Shown: positions 1-7,274, counted from the stretch's first letter. The stretch is 14,674 nucleotides of DNA from Pseudomonadota bacterium (GCA_030597865.1 JAUVQZ010000043.1:1-14674), one strand, 5' to 3'. A program made the numbers and translations. Notes: generated by a model not told the origin, from the letters alone.

Positions 1-1031
1 CCTTGATCGCACTGCTCCTTGGCATTGCGGGAGGCCACATCCCGGGGCACCAGATTACCAAAACTCGGGTATTTATTCTCCAGATAATAATCCCGTTCCG
101 ACTCTGGAATGGCCTCCGGCGGTCGCCTGTCTCCAGGTTTTTTGGGAACCCAGAACCGGACGTCAATACGCAGGCTTTCACTCATCACGGTGAGTTTTGA
201 CTGGTAATCACCATGGACCGGAATACAGGTTGGATGGATCTGGACATAGCAAGGATTGGCAAAACAGGCCCCGCGCTTATAGGCCCGGAAGGCCGCCGTG
301 ACATTGGAGGTCATGGCATTGGTGGAGAGATAAAAGGCATTACCATAGCCACCGGTGGCGAGAACCACGGCATGGCCGCCATGGCACTCAAGCTCGCCGG
401 TGAGCAGATTGCGAACCACAATCCCCCTGGCCTGATCCCCTTCGACCACCAAATCAAGCATCTCGCGCCTGGTCATCATGGTGACCTTGCCCAGTTTGAC
501 CTGCCGGGAGAGGGAGGAGTAGGCGCCCAGCAAAAGCTGCTGGCCCGTCTGGCCCCGGGCATAAAAGGTCCGCGACACCTGGGCGCCGCCAAAGGAACGA
601 TTGGCCAACTGACCACCATACTCACGGGCAAAGGGCACGCCCTGGGCCACACATTGATCAATGATATTATTACTGAGCTGGGCCAAACGGTAGACATTGG
701 CCTCCCTGGACCGAAAATCACCGCCCTTGATGGTGTCGTAAAAGAGGCGAAAGACCGAGTCCCCGTCATTCTGGTAATTCTTGGCGGCATTGATACCGCC
801 CTGGGCCGCGATGGAATGGGCCCGGCGCGGACTGTCATGGGTGGTAAAACACGTTACATTATAGCCAAGCTCCGCCAGGCTGGCAGCGGCCGAGGCCCCG
901 GCCAGACCAGAACCCACCACAATAATGGTGTACTTACGTTTATTGGCCGGGTTAACCAGTCTGGAGTTAAAACAATGCTGTTCCCATTTCTGGGCCAGAT
1001 TGCCAGCGGGTATTTTGGCGTCAAGTTTCAT
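1..1031 (-). CDS. sdhA: Succinate dehydrogenase/fumarate reductase flavoprotein subunit, partial (N-terminal 343 residues)
   Basis: Flavoprotein subunit that interconverts succinate and fumarate, bound on the cytoplasmic side to an iron-sulfur subunit and a cytochrome b. Visible: dinucleotide-binding GSGLAG (residues 40-45), the covalent-FAD histidine H72 in RRAHSIAAQGG, QIHPT with H266, and the substrate/catalytic arginine R288 in SESLR. The start MKLDAKIPAG and the motif SREANVYRLAQ are typical of the long SdhA form found in Chlorobi, Bacteroidetes and Desulfobacterota, usually about 640 residues, so roughly 300 residues lie beyond the left edge. It starts 35 bp after the sdhC stop, so the two are co-transcribed; sdhB is expected next. 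Oddity: after R288 the sequence reads I-D-V-R-F where the family, from memory, has N-D-G-R-I (see findings). The direction of the reaction (SDH or FRD) cannot be decided from sequence. Confidence 0.95.
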   Translation of the reverse strand, partial: MKLDAKIPAGNLAQKWEQHCFNSRLVNPANKRKYTIIVVGSGLAGASAAASLAELGYNVTCFTTHDSPRRAHSIAAQGGINAAKNYQNDGDSVFRLFYDTIKGGDFRSREANVYRLAQLSNNIIDQCVAQGVPFAREYGGQLANRSFGGAQVSRTFYARGQTGQQLLLGAYSSLSRQVKLGKVTMMTRREMLDLVVEGDQARGIVVRNLLTGELECHGGHAVVLATGGYGNAFYLSTNAMTSNVTAAFRAYKRGACFANPCYVQIHPTCIPVHGDYQSKLTVMSESLRIDVRFWVPKKPGDRRPPEAIPESERDYYLENKYPSFGNLVPRDVASRNAKEQCDQ

Positions 1032-1066
1032 GTGCAATGCCTTTGGATCAGATTAACTTCAGATAA

Positions 1067-1717
1067 TTAACGCAGGAACCCATCCCACACGAGCCCAAGA
1101 ACAGGTATCACCATGAAAACCCCGGCAATAACCACGGCCCCCAACAGGGCACCCCGTTCCAAGGTCAGATCATAGAGGGGATGATTGACACCCAGGCTCT
1201 GCCAAAGGCTCCACAGGCCATGGCTGAGGTGGAGACCTAGGGCAGCGAGGCCCACCAGATACAAAAACGAGACCGGCAGGCTGGCAAACTCGTTGCGGAT
1301 CAGGGCACTGATCTGGCCTGGATGGTTGGCAAAATGGACGGTGACCAGATGAAAGACAAGCAGGCCTAAAATCAACAGACCGGAGTAGAACATGGTTCGG
1401 GATCCCAGGGTACGGCCACCGGATGAACGGTTCACCTCATAGCGCGCGGGCCGGGCCAGGGAATTACGGAGAAAAAGGGTGGCGCCAAAACCAATATGGA
1501 CCAGAAAGATGAGCAACAGGACAACCTCGGCCATTGTCACCAAGGGACCTAGACCATGGAGATGGGCGGCATAGCTATTAAAGGCCCGCGCCCCAAAAAA
1601 AATAGAGGTGTTGCCCAGCAGATGAACCACCAGAAAAAGGGCTAAGGCTGAGCCACTTAGAGCCATAATATACTTGCGGCCCACCGAGGTTCCGCAAAAA
1701 CGTCTCATTATCTTCAT
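1067..1717 (-). CDS. sdhC: Succinate dehydrogenase/fumarate reductase cytochrome b subunit (b558 family)
   Basis: Single membrane anchor subunit of a di-haem succinate:quinone oxidoreductase; it passes electrons between the iron-sulfur subunit and the quinone pool, probably menaquinone. The 216-residue protein has five hydrophobic segments. Histidines in successive helices fit the two haem b ligand pairs: H32 (VVHLLGN), H74 (FLVHIGFG), H123 (VFHLVTVHF) and H163 (GLHLSHGLW). The start VGRKYIMALSG, just before helix one, is typical of the family. I chose the ATG at 1717 because it has a strong Shine-Dalgarno (GGGGGAG, 5 nt upstream). The in-frame ATG at 1765 would give 232 residues, but it lacks a ribosome-binding site and overlaps a likely -10 box. 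It is the first gene of the sdhC-sdhA unit, with sdhA following after 35 bp. Confidence 0.93.
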   Translation of the reverse strand: MKIMRRFCGTSVGRKYIMALSGSALALFLVVHLLGNTSIFFGARAFNSYAAHLHGLGPLVTMAEVVLLLIFLVHIGFGATLFLRNSLARPARYEVNRSSGGRTLGSRTMFYSGLLILGLLVFHLVTVHFANHPGQISALIRNEFASLPVSFLYLVGLAALGLHLSHGLWSLWQSLGVNHPLYDLTLERGALLGAVVIAGVFMVIPVLGLVWDGFLR

Positions 1718-1722
1718 GCACA

Positions 1723-1729
1723 CTCCCCC
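1723..1729 (-). promoter_or_regulatory. Ribosome-binding site deciding the sdhC start
   Basis: On the minus strand GGGGGAG lies 5 nt upstream of the ATG at 1717. The longer in-frame start at 1765 has no comparable motif, so this site favours the shorter protein. Confidence 0.6.
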
Positions 1730-1760
1730 AGACATCTTCCTGGTATTAATACGGATGGCC

Positions 1761-1788
1761 ATCATAAGACAGTCGAAGTTTTTTGCAA
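1761..1788 (-). promoter_or_regulatory. Candidate sigma-70 promoter for sdhC-sdhA
   Basis: On the minus strand TTGCAA (-35, plus positions 1783-1788) and TATGAT (-10, plus positions 1761-1766) are separated by 16 nt. They match the consensus at 4/6 and 5/6 positions. Transcription would begin near 1754, leaving a short leader before the sdhC ATG at 1717. Assigned by eye only; the upstream radical SAM gene is on the same strand, so read-through is also possible. Confidence 0.4.
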
Positions 1789-1829
1789 AGGGCTTTCCGG
1801 GAATGGCAACTGCTTAAGGCGACTCCCTC

Positions 1830-2771
1830 TCATTTTCCGGCCAGAAAGCGGGCCAAAAGCCGTTCAACACCGCCCTCATCCAGGCGGTGCAGCCCGCTCG
1901 CCCTGGCCGCTTTCTTGGCCCGCTCATAATCGCCAGGGGCCAGGGGCTTATCCAGGGGAGGATAGTCAACCCCATGAAAACAGGGATGATACTGTTCCAT
2001 AACATTAACATACATATTGGTGGAAAGACCGGCCAAAAAGGCGAAAATCTCCCCTGCCTCACCCAGACCGCCGGGCATGACGAGGTGGCGCACCAGGAGG
2101 CCCCGAAGCGCCAGACCCTGGCTGTCGAGCTTAAGATCACCCACCTGGCGATACATCTCGTTAATGGCCAGCCTGACAATTTCCGGATAGTCGGCGGCCC
2201 GGCAGAATTTCTTGGCAGAATCAGGGTTGCAGAACTTGAAATCAGGCATATAGATATCCACCACGTCTTCAAGAAGGCCTAAGGCCTCCACACTGTCATA
2301 GCCGCTGGAGTTATAGACCAGGGGAATATTCAGTCCGTCCTCGCAGGCCAGCACAAGGGCGGCCAGAATCTGGGGAATGACATGACTGGGGGTGACGAGG
2401 TTGATGTTATGGCAGCCCTGCCTCTGGAGGCTGATCATCATGGCTGCCAACTGGCTGCTCTCCACCTCAACCCCTGCCCCGCCGTGGCTGATCCCATGAT
2501 TTTGACAAAAAACACAGCGCAGATTGCAGTGGCTGAAGAATATGGTGCCGGAGCCTGCCACCCCGGACAGGGGGGCCTCTTCACCGAAATGGGGTTCATA
2601 GCTTGCCACCATGGCCCTCACCCCGGCCTTACAGAATCCCACCTCGCCTGCCAGGCGGTTGACCCGGCATTGGCGAGGGCATAGCTGACAAGGGGCCAGC
2701 AGCCTCCAGGCCTGATCAGCACGCTGCTGCAGTTCGCCTGTCCCATGAAGTTTTAGGTAGGAGGGTAGCAT
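1830..2771 (-). CDS. PflX-like radical SAM iron-sulfur protein (COG1313 type)
   Basis: A 313-residue radical SAM protein related to pyruvate formate-lyase activating enzymes but of the PflX group, whose target is not established. Visible: an N-terminal cysteine cluster C28-x2-C31-x3-C35 plus C47 (PCQLCPRQC...GFC), probably binding a second metal or Fe-S centre; the radical SAM motif C82-x3-C86-x2-C89 (CNLRCVFCQNHGIS); and family-typical stretches HNINLVTPSH (121-130), VDIYMPDFK (171-179) and RGLLVRHLVMPGG (223-235). Length fits the family. The start MLPSYLKLHGTGEL resembles other PflX proteins, although the ribosome-binding site is weak. No glycyl-radical enzyme gene lies in the window, so context gives no substrate. 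It sits 79 bp downstream of the CheW-LysM gene with no terminator seen between them, so they may be co-transcribed. Confidence 0.88.
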   Translation of the reverse strand: MLPSYLKLHGTGELQQRADQAWRLLAPCQLCPRQCRVNRLAGEVGFCKAGVRAMVASYEPHFGEEAPLSGVAGSGTIFFSHCNLRCVFCQNHGISHGGAGVEVESSQLAAMMISLQRQGCHNINLVTPSHVIPQILAALVLACEDGLNIPLVYNSSGYDSVEALGLLEDVVDIYMPDFKFCNPDSAKKFCRAADYPEIVRLAINEMYRQVGDLKLDSQGLALRGLLVRHLVMPGGLGEAGEIFAFLAGLSTNMYVNVMEQYHPCFHGVDYPPLDKPLAPGDYERAKKAARASGLHRLDEGGVERLLARFLAGK

Positions 2772-2850
2772 GAAACGCTCATAGGATAAGTGAAGAGAAA
2801 AGGACCAGCAATTCCTCCGATATCCTGCATGGAGGTGGATTTATATCTGT

Positions 2851-4392
2851 TTATTGGTCATTCACAGATTTCTTGACGATCCTGATAATATCACCTGGAT
2901 ATATCCAATGGGGATCCTTGATTCTGCTGAGCCTGGCAAGCTCGGCGTACTCAAGAGGGTTGCCCAGATATCTGTTGGCAATGGCCCAGAGGGTATCGTT
3001 TTTCACCACGATGTGGGTAATCATGACATCTGTGCCAATGCTTCCTTCCTCGGCAGCAAGTGGGAGAATTACAGATTCTGTCTTTTGTTCATGGACAGAT
3101 GGACGTTCGATGGTCAGGGTAAAATCGCGGGTCTCAACCCGCACCAGTTCAGTGGGGCCTTTCAGACTCGACACAGGTGGAGGCTCATCAAGGGGAGCTT
3201 GTGGAGGAGCAACAACCGCTGTTTTTAGAACCTTTTCTTCAACAATCGCCTCCCTGGCCTCTCCCTGCAGATAAAGATCACGTTTAAGCGGCGGCCTTGC
3301 AACCTCTTTTGCGACCTCTTTTACCCCAGGGAATTTTGGGGTCAACCCTTCCTCTTCGGGCCACCAAAACATTGCCATTAAGACAAGCACAGCCATGATG
3401 ATGACGGCAAAGACCAAGCGCCACCAGCCAAGACCTGAATCTTCACCAGCATTACTTTTACTGACAGGCGGAGAAGAAGAGGAAAGACGTGTTTTGGCCT
3501 GCCTCGCCAGGGGTCCAGAGAATGAAGGCAGGGTATCCTGCCTTCTCTTACCCTGGGATAATGAGGCACGGAGCAGTGCTCTTGTTTCCTTGTTGGGGGC
3601 AGAGGCAAACTCTTTCCTGGGCCTTGCCCTCTGAACAGTCAGGTTGCGGCTAGAGTCGGCAGTGACCTTTCGCTCTCCTCCCCTCTTCTCCGTTGCCACC
3701 CCGGCAGCCCCCACCCCCTTGCTTTCTTTCGGCCCTGGGGCCGGCGGCGAGATTGGCGTGGCTTCAGGCTCCGGCTTCGACTCCACCTCTGGTTCGGATT
3801 CTGGCTGCGCCTCTGTTTCAGAGTCAGAAAGCATGGAGTCTGGACGGACCTGATCGACGACAAGAACCCCACCACTACTTGCCGCTACCGCCGCCCTCTC
3901 CTCTTCGAGATCTTGGCTTTGATCAGCTTGTGTCCAGGGGACGACATCAGGGAGACCGGGCAAAGAGACGGCACAGTCATCCGCCTCAAAAAGCATCTCG
4001 AAATCAGTCTGCAGCAATATCTCATCATCGAGAAGAACAAACTCTTTAAAGAAACGATGGAGTACGGGAAAATGGATATGACAGGGGGTCAGCTTCAAAC
4101 TGGTGACAATAGTAGTCACACCATCAACCCAAAACCCGACAATGCCCGACTCCAACTGCGTAACAATAAATAACCCGGCCTTGCCCTTAAACTCCTCCAA
4201 GCCAAATTGCCGCCGCAGATCAATAGCCAGGGCAGCGTAATCCCGGAACAGAAAAGTACCAACCACATGGAAGGGGGTCAGCGGCATCTTAGTGACAGGG
4301 GGTGGAATAATAATGCCCAAGACATTATCCACTGGGGCGCAGAAATGAAACGAATCGACCTTAAATATCAGGAAATATTTTTCTTCCTTCAT
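2851..4392 (-). CDS. CheW domain - transmembrane helix - LysM domain fusion protein
   Basis: A 513-residue protein with an unusual arrangement. Residues about 5-138 are a complete CheW-like fold (KYFLIFKVDSFHFCAPVDNVLGI, split here as KYFLIFKVDS then FHFCAPVDNVLGI; IDLRRQFGL; FIVTQLESGIVGFWVDGV). Residues about 140-320 form a disordered linker rich in Pro, Glu, Ser and later Lys/Arg. One transmembrane helix spans about 322-344 (WWRLVFAVIIMAVLVLMAMFWW in part), with basic residues before it and EEE after it, predicting a cytoplasmic N-terminus. A Pro-rich outer linker follows, then a LysM domain at about 460-509 (VVKNDTLWAIANRYLG...WIYPGDIIRIV). CheW domains couple chemoreceptors to CheA, and LysM binds peptidoglycan; a wall-anchored chemosensory scaffold is my inference. 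The usual CheW R-G pair reads R-D. ATG 4392 has GGAG 3 nt upstream; an in-frame GTG at 4407 would add 5 residues. Confidence 0.85.
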   Translation of the reverse strand: MKEEKYFLIFKVDSFHFCAPVDNVLGIIIPPPVTKMPLTPFHVVGTFLFRDYAALAIDLRRQFGLEEFKGKAGLFIVTQLESGIVGFWVDGVTTIVTSLKLTPCHIHFPVLHRFFKEFVLLDDEILLQTDFEMLFEADDCAVSLPGLPDVVPWTQADQSQDLEEERAAVAASSGGVLVVDQVRPDSMLSDSETEAQPESEPEVESKPEPEATPISPPAPGPKESKGVGAAGVATEKRGGERKVTADSSRNLTVQRARPRKEFASAPNKETRALLRASLSQGKRRQDTLPSFSGPLARQAKTRLSSSSPPVSKSNAGEDSGLGWWRLVFAVIIMAVLVLMAMFWWPEEEGLTPKFPGVKEVAKEVARPPLKRDLYLQGEAREAIVEEKVLKTAVVAPPQAPLDEPPPVSSLKGPTELVRVETRDFTLTIERPSVHEQKTESVILPLAAEEGSIGTDVMITHIVVKNDTLWAIANRYLGNPLEYAELARLSRIKDPHWIYPGDIIRIVKKSVNDQ

Positions 4393-4431
4393 CTGCTCCA
4401 CAGCCACCCCACACCAGAAAAAACAGCTATT

Positions 4432-4447
4432 ATTGTAACGAGTTACA
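4432..4447 (-). promoter_or_regulatory. Palindrome overlapping a possible -10 box upstream of the CheW-LysM gene
   Basis: TGTAAC-GA-GTTACA (4434-4447) is a perfect 6-bp inverted repeat with a 2-nt centre, about 40 bp upstream of the start at 4392. On the minus strand TACAAT (plus positions 4432-4437), a 5/6 match to the -10 consensus, overlaps it. No good -35 box is seen, so this is a candidate operator and promoter only. Confidence 0.3.
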
Positions 4448-4616
4448 TAGAAAAAACATTACCAACGGCCAGCGATCTCAAAAAAATATTTTGCACCGAA
4501 ACCATAAAAAAACTCTACAGTTTTAACCCTGTTGGGGTCAAGCCCGCTGGCCATTTCATGATTATTGCTTTGTTGGTTAAATTATTCAAGCCATGCCATA
4601 GTTTAGGAACTCCCCA

Positions 4617-4667
4617 AACGCCCTTGGACAGGCCAGGAACCGACCCCTGGGCCTGTCCAAGGGCGTT
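4617..4667. repeat. Large inverted repeat, 18-bp perfect arms
   Basis: The arm AACGCCCTTGGACAGGCC (4617-4634) is perfectly complementary to 4650-4667. Inside, three more pairs form past a bulged G (AGG with CCT). No T-run follows on either strand, and both flanking genes point away, so it is not an ordinary terminator. It may be a REP/MITE-like element or a regulatory structure; one copy only was seen in this window. Confidence 0.75.
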
Positions 4668-4749
4668 CGATCTTTCCCCATTAAAACGTAAACATCCATA
4701 AGATAGATATCCATCCCCCTGCCCCAGCCAAACCCTACGCAAAACAAAC

Positions 4750-4803
4750 GTCACCAGCAGGTAACACCGCCACAAGGCAGTGTTACCTGCTGGTGACACT
4801 GCC
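4750..4803. repeat. Overlapping inverted repeats with two exclusive folds
   Basis: Fold one: GTCACCAGCAGGTAACAC (4750-4767) pairs perfectly with 4780-4797, leaving a 12-nt loop. Fold two: GGCAGTGTTACC (4776-4787) pairs with GGTGACACTGCC (4792-4803) around a TGCT loop, with one T-G pair. The folds share 4780-4797, so they cannot form together in one RNA. No T-tract follows either fold. Confidence 0.75.
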
Positions 4804-5111
4804 TGAAACCTTTCTCTTTTCCCCTGAGACCAGGGCCATAATTATAATAATAAAATACACAATTTCAAGCCATTACCATTTGCCCCTTTTCAAGACGGCA
4901 ACCCCATCAGTATACGGCATGGTCTTTGCAAACTTAGTGTTGACGAGATTACCTGAACAACCCTGAAGTATCGCAGCAAACAGGCCGAACGTCTATCCGC
5001 CAAGGAAACTTGACAAAGGGAGCAAACATTTGCCAGGATAAATCTTAACCTCAACAAATGATGAAGGTTTAAACAGACTTTTTTTCAAACTGAAGAAAGG
5101 TGGGAGGAGAA

Positions 5112-5150
5112 ATGAACAGGGAGAAAATTGACAAGGGGAGACAATGCTAA
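5112..5150 (+). CDS. Possible 12-residue leader peptide upstream of nrfH
   Basis: ATG at 5112 is preceded by GGGAGGAG with about 3 nt spacing, stronger than the ribosome-binding site of nrfH itself. It encodes MNREKIDKGRQC and stops at 5150, 30 bp before the nrfH start. A second small frame (ATG 5144, behind GGGGAG, stop 5219-5221) overlaps the nrfH start. Either could be a translated leader affecting nrfH expression, or simply purine-rich sequence. No homology can be claimed at this length. Confidence 0.25.
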   Translation: MNREKIDKGRQC

Positions 5151-5180
5151 CAAGAGAACATCAACAAGGAAGGCTAATCT

Positions 5181-5708
5181 ATGGAAACTGGCAAAGCTAT
5201 GAAGTATGTCGCAACCATTAGTGTTGTGGTGGCTGTTGGACTCTTTGCCTATGTGGTGAACGCGTCCAACATGATGTCGTATCTTTCCAGTGATCCGAAG
5301 GTATGTATCAACTGCCACACCATGAACACCGCCTATGCAACCTGGCAGCACAGCTCACACAGGAATCGGGCTACCTGTGTTGAGTGCCATCTGCCAAGGG
5401 ACTCCTTCATAAACAAAATGCTCGCAAAGTCACGGGATGGATTCAATCACTCCGTGGCCATGACACTTCGCACCTACGGCCTTAATATCAGGGCAACGGA
5501 AAATGCCTCAGACAGGATTCAGGCAAACTGCATTATGTGTCATCAGGAAATGGTATCACAAATAGCAATCAACAGCGGTCTATACCAGGTTTCAGGGAGC
5601 GACACCGACATCGACAGAAGATGCTGGGACTGCCACAGGGATGTTCCCCATGGCATCAACACCAACCTGACCGCTACTCCTGATAATATCGGAGTGAAGG
5701 AATTATAA
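5181..5708 (+). CDS. nrfH: Cytochrome c nitrite reductase small subunit, tetrahaem quinol dehydrogenase NrfH
   Basis: Membrane-anchored tetrahaem cytochrome c of the NapC/NirT family; it oxidises menaquinol and passes electrons to NrfA on the outer face of the membrane. The 175-residue protein has an N-terminal anchor helix (about 8-27) and four CxxCH haem sites: C42-H46, C66-H70, C117-H121 and C148-H152. The first site reads CINCHTM; the CxxCHxM arrangement with M48 is the mark of NrfH haem 1, where methionine is an axial ligand. The ATG at 5181 has AAGGAAGG 7 nt upstream, and the protein starts just before the anchor. nrfA follows after 24 bp, giving the standard nrfHA unit that forms an NrfHA membrane complex. 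Confidence 0.96.
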   Translation: METGKAMKYVATISVVVAVGLFAYVVNASNMMSYLSSDPKVCINCHTMNTAYATWQHSSHRNRATCVECHLPRDSFINKMLAKSRDGFNHSVAMTLRTYGLNIRATENASDRIQANCIMCHQEMVSQIAINSGLYQVSGSDTDIDRRCWDCHRDVPHGINTNLTATPDNIGVKEL

Positions 5709-5732
5709 TCCAACACAAGGGGAGATTGAAAA

Positions 5733-7232
5733 ATGAAAAAATCTGTACTGGTGACAATCGGATCAGTGGCTGTAATTGTTCCTTTGTTTGTCCTGGCCTT
5801 ATCCATAAATGAAAACAAGGCTGAGCAGCAGACCATTAATGCAGTGCCAAAGATTAAACGCATGGAATCGGTCAGCGCCAAGTGGGCCGAGCATTATCCA
5901 CGGCAGTACGATTCCTACCTCCAAACCAAGAAAAGCGATAAGATTGACGACATGCTGGCCAAATCACCCGCCTTGGTGGTGATGTGGGCCGGCTACGGGT
6001 TCTCCAAGGACTATAATGCGCCCCGCGGTCATGCCTATATCCTGGAGGACAACATCAACACCTTACGGACAGGCGGCCCGACAAGCGGCGCAACAGGCCC
6101 CATGCCCACTGCCTGCTGGACCTGTAAATCCCCGGATGTTCCCCGCCTGATGGATGAAATGGGCGAGCTGGATTATTTCACCGGCAAATGGGCCAGGCAC
6201 GGCAATGAGATCGTCAATCCCGTTGGCTGTGCCGACTGCCATGACAATGAGACCATGCGGCTCTCCATCACCCGGCCCCACCTGAAAAGGGCCCTTGATA
6301 CGGAAGGCAGCCTAATGGCCGCTGATGCAACGCACCAGGATATGCGGTCCCTGGTCTGCGCCCAATGCCATTCTGAGTATTACTTCAAACCCACAGAGTG
6401 GACGGATAAAAACGGTGAAACCAAGGTGGCCAAGGTCGTTACCTTCCCCTGGGCAAATGGTTTTGCGGTTGAAGACATGGAAAAATACTACGATGATATT
6501 AATTTTGTCGACTGGACCCACAAGATCAGCAAGACCCCTATGCTGAAGGCCCAGCATCCGGGATATGAGATATACAAGACCGGCGCCCATGGCCTGAATG
6601 ACGTGGCATGTGCTGATTGTCATATGCCATACGTCCGTGAGGGTGGTGTCAAGTATTCCTCCCATAATGTTGGCAGCCCCATGGACAACATTGCCAACAC
6701 CTGCCTCAATTGCCATAGTGAAGATGAAAAAACCCTGCGTGATACCGTTGCCCGGAAACTTGCTCGCAAGGATGAGCTCCACAACACGGCAATGGATGTC
6801 ATCGGCAAGGCCCACCTTGAGGCTGGCAAGGCCTTGGAACTTGGTGCAACAGCAGAGGAAATGAAACCAATCCAGATGGACATCAGGCATGCCCAGTGGA
6901 GATGGGATTACTCCATTGCCAGCCACGGCTCATTCTTCCACGCCCCTGAAGAGACCCTGAGAATTTTAGGCTCAGCCATCAATAAGGGCCAGGACGCACG
7001 GGTGAAGCTAAGAATTGTCTTGGCACGCTACAATGCCGCTGAGTATGTGGCCCCTGACTTTTCAACCAAGGAAAAAGCCCAAAAGGTCATTGGCCTGCCG
7101 TTCCAGAAACTGGTTGACGAGAAGGTGCTCTTCCTCGATACCGTCAGAAAGGATTGGAACAAAGAGGCCACCGATAAAGGTCTTTATGATCCGAAAACAG
7201 CGGTAAAGGAATTTAAGACCTCATACAAGTAG
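5733..7232 (+). CDS. nrfA: Ammonia-forming cytochrome c nitrite reductase (pentahaem NrfA)
   Basis: Catalyses six-electron reduction of nitrite to ammonium in the periplasm, in a complex with NrfH; it is used for nitrite respiration or detoxification. At 499 residues it has normal length, with an N-terminal signal/anchor segment (about 4-24). Five haem sites: the catalytic C128-WTC-K132 (CxxCK, lysine-ligated), then C166-H170, C209-H213, C293-H297 and C324-H328. Active-site residues by pattern are R112 (NTLRTGGP), Y216 (CAQCHSEYYF) and H275 (KAQHPGYE); E215, K272 and Q274 fit the conserved calcium site. Ribosome-binding site AAGGGGAG lies 8 nt before the ATG. It is the last gene of the nrfHA unit and is followed by an intrinsic terminator. 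Confidence 0.98.
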   Translation: MKKSVLVTIGSVAVIVPLFVLALSINENKAEQQTINAVPKIKRMESVSAKWAEHYPRQYDSYLQTKKSDKIDDMLAKSPALVVMWAGYGFSKDYNAPRGHAYILEDNINTLRTGGPTSGATGPMPTACWTCKSPDVPRLMDEMGELDYFTGKWARHGNEIVNPVGCADCHDNETMRLSITRPHLKRALDTEGSLMAADATHQDMRSLVCAQCHSEYYFKPTEWTDKNGETKVAKVVTFPWANGFAVEDMEKYYDDINFVDWTHKISKTPMLKAQHPGYEIYKTGAHGLNDVACADCHMPYVREGGVKYSSHNVGSPMDNIANTCLNCHSEDEKTLRDTVARKLARKDELHNTAMDVIGKAHLEAGKALELGATAEEMKPIQMDIRHAQWRWDYSIASHGSFFHAPEETLRILGSAINKGQDARVKLRIVLARYNAAEYVAPDFSTKEKAQKVIGLPFQKLVDEKVLFLDTVRKDWNKEATDKGLYDPKTAVKEFKTSYK

Positions 7233-7274
7233 ATTTTATCTACCTGTAACTCAACAACCTCTTCTTTTTCATCC

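Larger units (their letters stand above)
4408..5180. other. Divergent intergenic region without a convincing long gene
   Basis: About 770 bp between the minus-strand CheW-LysM gene and plus-strand nrfH. It holds a small palindrome near the CheW-LysM start (4434-4447), two large inverted repeats (4617-4667 and 4750-4803), a short CCCTG-AGAC-CAGGG hairpin (4822-4835), an AT-rich stretch (about 4838-4857), and a leader mini-ORF with a strong Shine-Dalgarno just before nrfH. I could not identify a convincing nrfH promoter: TTGACA at about 5010 has no good -10 box at normal spacing. No riboswitch family was recognised. A 94-codon minus-strand ORF across the repeats has no recognisable features. 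Confidence 0.7.

Noticed and set aside
213..1070. Long plus-strand ORF of 285 codons
   Set aside because: It is antisense to the clear sdhA frame, and its product shows no domain; the minus-strand protein carries all expected SdhA motifs.
1718..1765. Longer sdhC start at 1765
   Set aside because: No ribosome-binding site, and it overlaps the likely -10 box; ATG 1717 has GGGGGAG.
4207..4701. Plus-strand ORF of 164 codons
   Set aside because: Its first part is antisense to the CheW-LysM gene and the rest crosses an inverted repeat; no domain is seen.
4515..4799. Minus-strand ORF of 94 codons in the intergenic region
   Set aside because: It runs through both inverted repeats, has no recognisable motif and no good ribosome-binding site.
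5009..5040. nrfH promoter using TTGACA near 5010
   Set aside because: No acceptable -10 box at 16-18 nt; the nearest AT-rich hexamer is 21 nt away.
4860..5100. Riboswitch (for example cyclic di-GMP type) upstream of nrfH
   Set aside because: No conserved riboswitch core was recognisable by eye.
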